Below are positions 1 to 10,075 of a DNA stretch of 64,000 nucleotides, piece by piece (position 1 is the stretch's first letter; every line of letters starts with the position of its first letter). Origin of the DNA: Desmodus rotundus. Its lineage: Eukaryota > Chordata > Mammalia > Chiroptera > Phyllostomidae. The position numbers and the translations under genes are program-made. The notes below the pieces were generated by a model. That model worked only from the letters and a program-made list of their open reading frames with translations. It searched no databases and was not told the DNA's origin. Where the stretch lies: assembly GCF_022682495.2 (NCBI RefSeq), contig NC_071392.1, positions 72,872,097-72,936,096 of the forward strand. The letters are read 5' to 3'.

Positions 1-900
1 ACAAGGTGGTTCTGGGAGTTCTGCATTTTTAAAATTCGAATTTAGTTGATGAAATATTTACCAACTATCTACTATGTGAATGATACCAAACCATAAAAAG
101 GAAAACCATAAAAATCAAGTGTTTTCCCCTAAATAGCCTGTAACCTGATACATTATACATGAATAAATGAAATTTGGACCTTTGGGTTAAATATAGACAA
201 GATGATTAGAATAAGTGGATAAAAATTTATCACTCATCAAGATTTTATTCCATGAAGTCAAGTGAAGTTGTCATTATAATGCACTGCATTTATTGTCTAC
301 ATATTTTCTGATTTTATAAACCTTAACTATATTTATATAAAATTTTAAAATTAATAAGCAAAAGAAAATGTGATATGATCATATCATGTAATGATAAAAA
401 ACAATGCTTGGAATAAAAATACTTATTAACTTCTATTATTCATTATTACAAATAATTTTATTGTCCAACAAAAGCTATTTTTAAGAAACAATGAGTATAT
501 ACAGCACAATATAGGTCTGATAAACTGTTCTATGCATAAGAGATTGGGAACATAGTGTATAGGAGAGGTAAAAACAAATTAATAGCAAGAAATAGAATTG
601 AATTGCTCACACCAGTTGTGCTGTATTCAATGAAATTATCCCTAATGATATATGGATGACAGAATAAAAACAATAGAGAAGAAAGAAGATTGCAAAAATA
701 AAAGAAATAAATCCATTTAACTAGATAAGTTTTTAAATGTTTGTTTTAAGTTACTTCAACCAATGTCACCCAATAAATTCAAAAACTCAAACAAAAGGTC
801 ACTTCAAGTTTCAGCTCTGACATATAAAGAGATTGTAAGTGATCAATCTCATTTTTTCAATAATAAAATCTGAACAAACTGGGTATCAATGACCTTCAGT
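1..900. other. AT-rich sequence, no gene seen
   Basis: No open frame, splice-like exon or recognisable repeat boundary was found. The sequence is strongly AT-rich and may include decayed old repeat that I cannot classify. Confidence 0.5.
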
Positions 901-2840
901 GAGATCACAGGCAAAATACCATACAAAAATCTGAAAGGGACGGGCAGCTAGAGAGACACAGCCAAGATCAGTTTACTGGGGCAGACACTCCAGACACAGA
1001 CTTTTGTAGGAACACCTGAAGGGTGATTTTGATGAACTCCAGGAGACTAAGTGTTGACTATTATGAGTGAGAAAATACCCTAGGGGCAGGGGTTACAGTC
1101 TAAAAGGAATTCCCACAATTTCATGGATTTTCCTTACAAGAATATTACCAGGTTCCCACATTGAAGATCTTAGAAAAATCCTTTCATGGCTCTGATAAGA
1201 GTAGGGAAAGAATGAAAAACATAGTAAATTAGGAATAAAACTTCAAGGAAAAGGTTGGGAAAACTGCAGCCGGGGAAGAGAGGAAGGGTATGGGTGAAGG
1301 TATACAGTAGAGAAACAATTGTGGAAGTCATAGCCTAAAACAAGCATTAAGCAAGCATTAAGCTCAAGCCCTAGCCAGATTAAAATACTTCCTCACACCA
1401 ATGATCTATTTATCTTAGTTCTAGTCCAATAAAACATACCTGGTTTTCAACAAAAAATTTACAAGGCAGACGAAAAGACAAGATAAAACACAGTCTAAAG
1501 AGACAAAGCAAGCATCAGAATCAGACTCAGATGTTAGAATTATGAGACAAAAAATTATTAAGTGCTCTAATGGAAAAAATGTGTACAGCATGCAAAAACA
1601 GATAAACAATGTAAACAGAGAGATGGAAACTCTGAGAAAGAATCAAAAGGAAATGCTAGAAATCAAACACACTAACAGAAAGGAAGAATGGCTTTGATGG
1701 ATTCATCAATAAACCAGACATGCTTGATGACAGCTCAACAGAAACTTCCCAATTTGAAATGCAAAGAGAAAAGAAATTTTAAAAAAGGCAAGAACTCTGG
1801 GTTGATATCAAAGGAGTAACATACTGATAACTGGAATACCATAAGGAGAAGAAAAGAAAATAGAGCAAAAGAAATAATGATGTAAAAAGTAGCTGAAAAC
1901 TTTTCAAAATGAAAAATAATGAACATAGCCTGGGAGCTCAGAGAATTCCAAGTACAAACACCAAAAATAAATAAGTAAATTAATACTACCTAGGCATGTA
2001 ATATTCAAACGGCAGAAAGGTAAAACCAAAGAGAAAATCTTGGAAGACAAAAAATACATATAAATATACTAATTCCATAGAAATAAATAGGAACATTTAT
2101 AAGGAATAAGGAAACCCAGTAGAACGATAAAGGTGTCAGCTCTCAAAAAAAAAATCTTAAACGTGTATGTACATATGAATGATTGTTAAAATATGTAAGG
2201 CATAACTGACAAGGAGAAACAGACAAATCTGCTGTTATGGTGGGAGATGTGAATGCCTTTCTGTCAGTAATTGATGGACTGAGTAGGCAGAAAATGTGTA
2301 AGGGCATAGATGCCTTGAACAGCACTATCAATCAACGCAATCTAATTGACACCAATAGAATACTCATCTAACAATAGGAGAGGACATATTTTTCTCAAGC
2401 TCACAAGTAATATTTTCCAAGATACGGAATATTCTTAGCTATAAAGTAAACCTTAACAAATTTAAAATAATAGAATTATACAAAGTATGTTCTTATGTGA
2501 CATTGGAATTAAACTAGAAATCAATGACAAAAGAGAGCTAGAAAATCCCCAAATATGTGAAAATTAAACAACATCAAAGATGCAGAAAAACATTACACAA
2601 TCCAACACCCACTCATGATAAAAACTCTCAGCAGATTAAGAATAGACAGGAGCTTGCTCAACTCGCTAAAGAATATCTACAAAAACCCTATAGCTAACAA
2701 CATACTTAGTGCTGAGAAACTGGACACTCTCCCTCTCAGATTTAGATTGCAAAAATATTTTGAAGGCAGAACTAATAATGATTTCCTAATGAAGAGAGTA
2801 CAGAATATGAGAGGAGTCAAAAAAAGAATAAAAGGATTTT
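900..2840 (+). mobile_element. Ancient L1 fragments (L1M-type), ORF1 to ORF2
   Basis: Heavily decayed LINE-1 in sense orientation. About 1620-2060 resembles the ORF1 coding end (AAACTTTTCAAAATG, then CCTAGGCATGTAATATTCAAACGG and GAGAAAATCTTGGAAG-like strings). About 2200-2580 resembles the ORF2 endonuclease-to-linker region (GGGAGATGTGAATGCC; TTAACAAATTTAAAATAATAG). About 2600-2840 jumps to the reverse transcriptase domain; the 75-residue open frame there keeps the order KTLSRLRI, NIYKNPIANNILSAEKL. The jump indicates an internal deletion or two fragments. Many stops, so no function. The left limit near 900 is uncertain. Confidence 0.75.
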
Positions 2841-3194
2841 AATTTCAATTAGGTACCTTAGCATAGGTACCTCTATAGTAAGGGACACCTCTCCCTGAAA
2901 CCATCAACAGTCATAACCATGACCTTCTCTGCCTGCTCCACCTCTCATCAGGCTCCTCATCTGTGAGTGCCACCTCTTTCTATTATTTCCTCATTTTAAA
3001 ATTTATCTTTTACTGTTGTGTTAATTTATTGGGGATTCTGAGAGATACCAAGTAAATATTCCTGCCAACTAAATATTCCAATTAAACATTTCAAATTCAA
3101 AATTTTCAGAAACTCAATTGTTTCTATTGTAATTGTGTTCATAGATAATACAAATATATGAACTTGTCAAAACTCATAAAATTAAGTACTTAAG

Positions 3195-3350
3195 TGTCCA
3201 ATGCATTTTGTGTAGTTTGTTCTTTTTTATAACTATGTAGTATTCCATTATTTAAATGTACCACAATTTATTTATCTATTCTTCTGATAATGGACCTGAG
3301 GGCTATTCCTGATCTGAAGCTATTACATGATGCTGCTATGAACATTTTTT
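3195..3350 (-). mobile_element. L1 fragment, antisense
   Basis: The string 'tatgtagtattccatta...aatgtaccacaattta...tgataatgg' followed by 'gctgctatgaacatt' is the antisense of the well-known L1 region near the ORF2 end. Short, degenerate, no TSD identified. Confidence 0.65.
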
Positions 3351-4820
3351 AAAAAATCATCACCTAAAAACATTTTATAGCATGTGGTTATACTTCAATA
3401 TCCTTCATTAAAATAATCTGCTAAAATAGAAAACAAACAGTAGGATAATTGGTTTTGGCTCTTAAAATAATTCACCAGTATGAATAAACTGGTTGGGAAA
3501 TGTTTGATAAAATAATTACCTTTATCTAATTTCTCAAAAGGATCAGAGTGATGGGTAAAACTGAGCTCTCCCCTTCTCTCAGAAATAATAAAGAATTTTC
3601 TCTGACTTCTGCACAAGAGTGGTCACTGGCAGTAGAGACGATGCATAGTCACTCATCTGTCCCCAAACTCAACTTTAAAGGCTCTGCCAACATAACCCAG
3701 TAGAGCAGCAATAAAAGCAGTCAACCAATTTGATTAAGTATAAAGAAATATAATCAAACATGCAATGCTCTAACTTCAGATTGCTTTTGAAGGTAACTTT
3801 GCAATGCTTATCCTGAAGCATAATTTATTAAATTGAAAATGTCCACAACATATCAATAGAAAATGTTTCTTCTTCAAAATGTACCATCTTTTCACAAAAA
3901 CTATAAAATCTTCTTTGAGTTTGTTTTATAACAGAAACCACTTTTCACTTCATCTGCTAACAAAACCTTTCTTTCTAATATATAACACGTTCAGTATGGT
4001 TTGATTGGAGCTGTTGCTTTCACCCACCCAGACGGTACATGACTCAGACCTGGCCAGTTATAACACAGCATCTTAACAACCACCTTTGCCAACAATTGGA
4101 AGATATCAGACTGAAGAGCAGAGAAAAAGATCTGAAGAAAGAAAAGACAACAATTTCTTAGGATATGATTTGAACTTCTCAACCATCAGCACCTCAAAGC
4201 CCCCAGAACTCCCTATATGAAAGAGTTAATGCATCTCTACCTCTTTAACCCAACTTTGACTTGGGTTTCTTCCAATTACCAACAACAAACAATACTATGT
4301 TAGATACAGATGGCTCCTTTGTCTAACAAGATCTGAAGGCTGTGCTAATTGGAACATTCAGAGTAAATGCATTAGAAACTATGTGAGCAATCCAGCTTCA
4401 TTTTGTTTTATCCTATCTTTGACAAAAATGAACCTACCTCTTTTTTCCCCAAACACAGCTATTTATATTTTACAGGGATAGTTTTCTACATGAATTCTTT
4501 TACATATGATAGCTTTTAAGTGATGTTTAAAAATTTATCCAGTGGTAAGGAAATATATATAATAAAAGTAAAAGAAAATATTACCAGTACTTTATTCTAA
4601 CATTAATTAATTAATATAATGGAAGGAAAGGTGAGGTGCTCTATCCCACATATAAAACATGGAATTATTTATACCTAGAAACTTTACTACTAAAGGCCAC
4701 ACATCAAAGACAAATTAATCATCCTTACCACCACAAAATGAGAGGCTAAAACATTTGTGGACTGTCTGAATCTCCATCCAAATAACCTGTACAACCATAT
4801 GAAAGTAGGACTGAAATAAT
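3350..4820. other. Unassigned sequence, no gene seen
   Basis: No coding evidence. The segment around 4190-4330 (cccagaactccctatatgaaag, taacccaactttgacttggg) has the look of an old LTR-type repeat but I could not place it. Confidence 0.4.
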
Positions 4821-5169
4821 TTTTAATTCAATGTGCTAATATTTTGTTTAGGATTTCTCTGTCCATGTCCATGAGGAATATTGGTGTACAGTTTCCTTTC
4901 ACTATAATCTTTTCTATTTTTTTTGTTTTCTTTTGCATTAAATTTCTTTCAATTACATTATGCATTCAATATTATTTTGTATTAGTTCAGGAGTAATTTT
5001 TGTTGTAATCTTTATCTCTTTGGCTTTGTAAATTAAGTTTGGAAATATCCCCCCTATTTTCTGAAAAAGATATACAGATTGTTATTTCTTTAAATCTTTG
5101 GTAAAATTCTTTGTTAAACCATGTAAGGACTAGAGATTTCACTTTCAGGAAATTTTTAACAATGAATTC

Positions 5170-5506
5170 TGTTAGATCTAGGCAGGCCTAGGAGGAATGA
5201 AAATCACCAGGGGAGAAAATGGCACCATGGGAAGCTGCCTGCAGACCCTACCCGGGAAGATTAGGGTCTGGGGTCTGCTTATCCGGCATAACAGGATGCA
5301 GCTGTCACCCAGCAACCAGCTCTAGCCAATCAGACTCTAATACCCCAACCGCAGGGTTTTGCACTTAAAAACCCTGACTTAAGAACAATCCATTGAGTCC
5401 TTAGCTGCCTTGGTTGGCTCCACTCTCCCTCTAATTCCTGCTAATAAACCCTGCTCTCCTTAGCTCGCTGCACCCGTCCAGTTTCTTGAGCGACTCCGAC
5501 CTAACA
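5170..5506 (+). mobile_element. Solo LTR of an endogenous retrovirus with 5-bp TSD
   Basis: A 337-bp element begins TGTTAG and ends CTAACA, a perfect 6-bp terminal inverted repeat, and is flanked by the direct repeat AATTC (5165-5169 and 5507-5511). Inside, in the expected order, are CCAAT (5326-5330), a TTAAAAA TATA-like box (5365-5371), and AATAAA (5443-5448) about 60 bp before the 3' end. It is GC-richer than the surrounding L1. No internal retroviral sequence remains, so it is a solo LTR left by recombination. Gammaretrovirus-like by general LTR layout; family not assigned. Confidence 0.88.
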
Positions 5507-5635
5507 AATTCAATTTCTGAATAGGTATAAAATTATCCAGGTATTTCTTCCTGACTGGTTTTGGTATTTTTTTCTCAAAGGACTGGTCCATTTCATCTCA
5601 CTTGACAAAGTATTTGACAAAAGAATACTTTACTG

Positions 5636-5680
5636 TGGGACAACTGTAATAGCATAATCAATAAATATATTTAAAAAAAA
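5636..5680 (-). mobile_element. Severely 5'-truncated HAL1 3' stub with TSD
   Basis: About 45 bp reading TGGGACAACTGTAATAGCA, then ATCAATAAATATA and an A-run, sits between two copies of AAGAATACTTTACTG (5621-5635 and 5680-5694). The same terminal sequence in reverse complement begins the HAL1 3' ends at 19.05 and 37.22 kb. The insert reads sense (poly A on the right) on the + strand; strand is given as '-' only relative to those two copies and should be read as + for the element itself. Confidence 0.75.
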
Positions 5681-6134
5681 AGAATACTTTACTGCATTCT
5701 CTTATTTTCCTTGCCATGTGTGTGGGGTCTGAAATGATGTCCTCTTTCAATATTGCTACTAGCCCCTTTTGTCTAATTCTCTTCTTTACTGGGTCATCTG
5801 TTTAGAAGTTTATCAATGTCCGTGATCTTTTTTAAGAAGCCAGGTTTGGGGTTCATTGGTTTTCAGTATTATTTTCCTGTTTTTAAACTTGTTGATTTCT
5901 CCTGTTTGGTATTTCCTTAATTTTGATTTCACTGGATTATATTTACTCTTAATATTCTAGCTGCTTAAGCTGAAGCTTCAATTCTTGATTTGAGACCTTT
6001 GTGCTCTTATAAGAATTTAAAGTTATAAATTTACCTATAAGCACTTGCTTAATTATATCATTGCTTGATCTTCATTCAGTTCAAAAATATTTTAATTTCT
6101 CCCAAGAATTCCTCTTTGACCCATGTGTATTTCA

Positions 6135-6321
6135 AATTTATTTATTGATTTTAGAAAGAGAGAGCAGGAGAGAGGAGAGAGACTTTGATTTGTTGTTTTT
6201 ATTATTTCTGTTGTTTATGCATTCATTGTTTGATTCTTGTATGTGCCCTGACTGGGGCTCAAACCCACAACCTTGGCATATCAGGAGGAAGCTCTAATCA
6301 ACTGAGCTACCTGTCCCGGGC
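6135..6321 (-). mobile_element. VES-type SINE, antisense, old
   Basis: Reads in reverse complement as a GCCCGGGACAGGTAGCTCAG head, a middle GCCAAGGTTGTGGGTTTGAG (B-box-like) segment, CAGGGCACATAC, then a purine/CT tail and A-rich end at the left. Flanks 'tttgacccatgtgta' and 'gttgacccatttgtt' look like a decayed target duplication. Divergence from the copies at 26 and 33 kb suggests an older insertion. Confidence 0.8.
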
Positions 6322-7533
6322 CTCTCGTTGACCCATTTGTTATTTACAAGTATATGATTTAATTTCCCATTATATGGTAATTTTCCAGATATTTTTTCCT
6401 TTTATTGATATTTAATTCCATTCTGACATAAGAACATATTTTATATGATTTCTACTCTTAAACTTTTTAAAATTTATTTTGTGGCTCAAAATATTTTGGT
6501 GAATGTTTCCTTAACCTGAACTTAAGAAAATATGTATTCTCCTGTTTGTAGAATTTTCTATAAATGCCAATTATATCAAATTGAATGATAATGCTGTTCA
6601 AGTCATCGTATACTTACTGATTTCATGCTTACTTGTTCTATCAATTACTGAAACATGAGTATTAAGGTCTCCAAATACAATTGTAGATTTGCATATTTGT
6701 GCAAAACCACTTTTGTCTTATGTCTGTGAATATTCTCTTGTAAGATACATACATGTTTTACTATTATATCTTGTTAAATAATCAATCTCTTTAACATTAT
6801 GTAATGTTCCTCATTCTCTGATAATCTTCCATGATCTGAAGGCTGCTTTGTCTGAAATTAAAATAGCTACTCCAGTTTTCTTTTGATATATTTTTCTTGA
6901 CCCTGTGTATTTTACCGATAATCTCTCTGTGTCCTTACATTTGTTTCTTGTAGGCATCACATACTAGGATCTTGTGTGTACGGATGTGTGTATGACATAT
7001 ATATGTATATGACTAATTCTGTCATATAATTGGTACACAGACTTTTTATTTAAAGTGATTATGGTAACAATTAAATTAAAATCAAGCATCTTGCTAGCTA
7101 CTTTCTGTATGTTCTATTTCTTTTTTCTATTCTACATTCTCTTGGGTTAATTTACTATTTTTAAAATTAAATTTTATCTTCTATTTTGATTTATTATTGA
7201 TACCTTTTAGATTTTTAAATCTTTGTTCTAAGATTACAGGTAAACATCTTTAATTAATCAGGTGTGCATTCAATTACTATTGTCCTGATTTGATTCACAT
7301 GCAGTGTGTTTCTCAGAACTGGATATCCTCAATTCCTTCTCCCATCCTGTATGCTATTGTTGCTGTACATTTTAATTAATCTATGCAATAAACCATAATA
7401 CATTGCTGCTATTTAGTTTTAGATAGTTAATTTTAGAGCAAGTAAATAAGAAAATGTTATCTTACCTTCATTTTTAAAATTTTTATTGTTTTTCATCTAT
7501 GTGTATGTCTGTGTAGATTCAAGGTTTTATATA

Positions 7534-7915
7534 TGTGTTGCAGCCTGTCAAGGCCTGGCAGGTCCACTCTAGAGTCGGGCAGATGGAGGAAAATGTGCAG
7601 AGCCGTGGAGATGTTGACATGCCTTTATTCAAGTGCAGGTGAGCCATGCATGGTGCAAGCTGCCTGTGTCCAGTGGGAAGCCCCTACCCCCTTAAGCACT
7701 AGAGACAAATGAAGCCGGCAGACAGCCAAGATATTGTATAACATAGTGTGATTCTGCACCTGTGAGCCTTCTTCATTACAAGAGCCATTTATCGGACCCA
7801 GTCTCGAGGCTATGAGAACCCTACTTATCAGGCCCATTCAAGGTTATAGGAAGCTGCTTCCCTTATTACCCAGACACCTGGGTGAGAGAGCCAGACTGCC
7901 TCCATTTACCCTACA
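7534..7915 (-). mobile_element. Solo LTR, antisense, with 5-bp TSD
   Basis: A 382-bp block on the + strand begins TGTGTTGCAG and ends CCCTACA, flanked by ATATA on both sides (7529-7533 and 7916-7920). In the minus orientation it starts TGTAGGG and ends CAACACA, the usual TG...CA. An antisense AATAAA (TTTATT at about 7623) lies about 90 bp from the retroviral 3' end. No gag, pol or env sequence adjoins it. The AT-rich target makes the TSD less compelling than at 5170, but the limits agree with the composition change. Confidence 0.72.
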
Positions 7916-7953
7916 ATATAGTATATATTTTTTATGCCCTAAAAGTCTTTTTT

Positions 7954-8016
7954 GCCCTGGCCAGTATGGCTCAGTTGGTTGGAATGTCATCACATGCACT
8001 AAAAGTTTGCAGTTTC
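7954..8016 (+). mobile_element. VES-type SINE, left half (split by UBE2I retrocopy)
   Basis: GCCCTGGCCAGTATGGCTCA begins a VES tRNA-like head that runs to '...aaaagtttgcagtttc' and then stops at a poly(T) run. The missing second half (ctggtcagggcacata...) resumes at 9621, so the two pieces are one SINE interrupted by the retrocopy between them. Confidence 0.82.
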
Positions 8017-9620
8017 TTTTCTTTTTTTTCTAAATACATAAACATGTATTTACTCTAAACAGCAACACAGACAAAACATCATATAAATGTTAATGGAGCT
8101 TAGCTCTTCTCACTGAGGCAGTAACGAATTACAGATCAGTGAGACAAAAGTGGACGAGTAAGACATTTATTAGTATGACCTCAAGGGAGAGAATGGGCCT
8201 ACAGAGAATGGCAAGAAAGGCTTAGCATAGAAGAACAACAGGAGAGCCTGTGCTGGGCTGCCTTAGCTCACTAGGAGGTCAGAGAAAAGGGGCCTTAGGG
8301 ACACGGTCAGAGGATCAGCCTGGGACATGCTACTCCCCAGGGGAAGAGCACAAGTGCACTGGGTTCTTTGTTGTGAGGCTTTCTTGAAGGTGGGAATCTT
8401 AGGGCAGGTCTCAAGGGAGGCTTTCAGTAGAACATTCCTCAGTTCAGTAGAACACCAGTTCTCAGGTGTGCCTTTTTGGGGTTCTAGTCACCAGTGGTTG
8501 GCCATTGACAGGGCAGGTGGTCTATAGTCATTGCACTTGGCTCTGACACCTGGTTTTGCTGCTTTTCTGGGCCTGGAGCTGAAATATAACTGAGGTCTAC
8601 ATGTTATCCCCAGGGAGGAAAGACCAGGGAGGGGAGGTTACCCTGGGGAAGATTTCTTTCTCATACAGCCAGCTGGAAGCTGTGTGTAGCTCTGACAGTG
8701 GGCAGCAAGAGCAAGGCTGAACCTGCAATCAAAGGGAACTAGCTCCACAGGGCCTCGTAGAAGTATAAAAGTTTATGATGTTTTAGCAGTTGAAATACTG
8801 ACATCAATATTAAATTAAAGCAAGTATTATATTACATAACAATCAAAGATACAAAATACTGAAGGAAGGGACCCTGTATGAAAAACTGGGCAATTCAACA
8901 AGTGCAGAACCATGCACCCAGGGCAGAAATAGACAGTGGCCTCCCGTGTGTGACCAGTAATCACATAGAGCAATGCTGGATCTGCAAACATTGTGCACAA
9001 ACCAATCCCTTCGTTTCCATGTTGACACAGGTCCCTGCTTGTGAGGGTGCAAACTTCTTGGCTTGTGCTAGAACCCTTTTCTAATATTCCACTCTGTTTT
9101 GCAGGTTAATTGTGTAGGCCTCTGCCTGAGTTAGATCTTGGATATTTGGTTCATTTAGATGTTCCTGGATTCCTAATGAGATCTGCTTAATGTGATGGCT
9201 GGCCTCCAGTCCTTGCCTTCCTTGAAGGCAGACAGGCACACGGTGCCTGAAGGGTCAGGAGAAATAACAGTGGTTCAAGTTGTGCTTCGAGGTGAGGATG
9301 GATAGTCATCTTTGAAGAGCACCTGTAGTTTAAACAAGCCTCCTTCCTCCAGGCTCTATTCTTTCCCCAGAATGGTTCCTCCCACTTCATGAGGTTCATC
9401 CTGCCCTCAGGGTTTTTTCTTGGGACAGCCACAAAACCGAAAGGGCTATCTTTTCTCCAAGCTTTCCTCCCCTGGACAAGTCTGCTGAGGGCAATCCTCA
9501 GCACATTCAAAGGCCTAGGGCATACTTGGCCAGCAAGTAAGACAGTAGGGAGCTTCCTTTGTCTCCTGACTTACCTCCGGAGCCCACTTCCCGCAGCCCC
9601 CCAAAGGTCACAGCTTCCTC
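8017..9620 (-). pseudogene. UBE2I: Processed pseudogene of UBE2I (SUMO E2 enzyme UBC9)
   Basis: Retrocopy of the mRNA for UBC9, the E2 enzyme that passes SUMO to substrates. In minus orientation CDS similarity runs from about 9506 to 9037: [36 protein letters not shown], then, after a frame change near 9350, GGLFKL and LFKDDYPS; further on PSGTVCLS (the catalytic-cysteine segment), [31 protein letters not shown] and AQAKKFAPS. Several frameshifts, an in-frame stop after NRVEY and a lost terminal stop (CAA for TAA) make it dead. The 3' UTR follows intronlessly to about 8034 (ATTGTTATGTAA; TTGATGTCAGTATTTCAACTG; GCTGTTTAGAGTAAATA) and ends in a poly(A) (T-run 8016-8029). GC-rich sequence at 9530-9610 may be 5' UTR. 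A separate insertion occupies about 8087-8548. The copy landed inside a VES SINE. Confidence 0.9.
8087..8548 (-). mobile_element. Insertion inside the UBE2I pseudogene 3' UTR, possibly an LTR
   Basis: About 460 bp separates two stretches that should be close together in the UBE2I 3' UTR ('gctctgacacctgg' side and 'catataaa...gttttgtctg' side). On the + strand it begins TGTTAATGG and ends CTCTGACA (TG...CA). It holds an antisense AATAAA (tttatt at about 8166). No target duplication was found, so LTR identity is only a suggestion; the exact ends are uncertain by about 15 bp. Confidence 0.4.
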
Positions 9621-9757
9621 CTGGTCAGGGCACATAAATGGGTTGCAGTTTCAATCCCCAGCCCCCAGGTGGGAGGCACATTTGGGAGGCAATGGGTCAA
9701 TGTTTCTCACTTCTTTCTCTCTCTCTCTAACATTAATAAACATTTTTTAAAAAGGCC
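9621..9757 (+). mobile_element. VES-type SINE, right half
   Basis: CTGGTCAGGGCACATAAATG, a second repeat 'gggttgcagtttcaatcccc', 'gggaggcaatgggtcaatg', a CT tail and an A-rich end (attaataaacattttttaaa). This is the continuation of the head at 7954-8016. Confidence 0.85.
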
Positions 9758-9894
9758 TTTTTTAAAGTTTTATAGGGCAAACCTACTAGAAATTAATTAT
9801 CTCAACTTTTATTTTGGAAAGTCTATCTTAAAAGTTTATTTTAATATCATAATTTCAGTGGGTGGGTAAAGATCTCTGGTTTAGCAACATTTGA

Positions 9895-10075
9895 ATTCCT
9901 TCCAGAACTTTAAGCACTTACTCTAAAGTCTTCTGGCTTGCATGCTTTCTGACAAGAAGTCAGAGCTCTCACCACTTTGCTTTCTGTGAGCACCTCGTAG
10001 TTTCTACAGGAAAGCTGGTAGATTGTATGAATTCTGCTTTATCTTGGGCTTCTAAGACTTCCTTTGTCTTTCACC
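9895..10075 (-). mobile_element. Possible old L1/HAL1 ORF1-region fragment, antisense
   Basis: 'tcttctggcttgcatgctttctgacaagaagtcagagctc' has the pattern 'cttctggc...tgcat...tttct...gagaagtc' seen in antisense L1 ORF1-family sequence (compare 19600 and 37800). Too diverged to bound. Confidence 0.4.

Larger units (their letters stand above)
4820..7470 (-). mobile_element. Old L1 ORF2 region, antisense, carrying three later insertions
   Basis: Antisense ORF2-like sequence runs from about 4830 to 7470: reverse transcriptase-side strings (aatattggtgtacagtttc; aaaccatgtaaggactagag) at the left and endonuclease-side strings (gaagctgctttgtctgaaat-like near 6840; ctccagttttcttttgat) to the right. 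It is interrupted by a solo LTR (5170-5506), a tiny HAL1 3' stub (5636-5680) and a VES SINE (about 6135-6321), so it predates all three. No open frame survives. Confidence 0.7.

Noticed and set aside
9187..9510. Functional 107-residue UBC9-like protein
   Set aside because: The frame departs from UBE2I after MNLMKWE, lacks the catalytic segment in frame, and starts at a TTG; the locus is a processed pseudogene.
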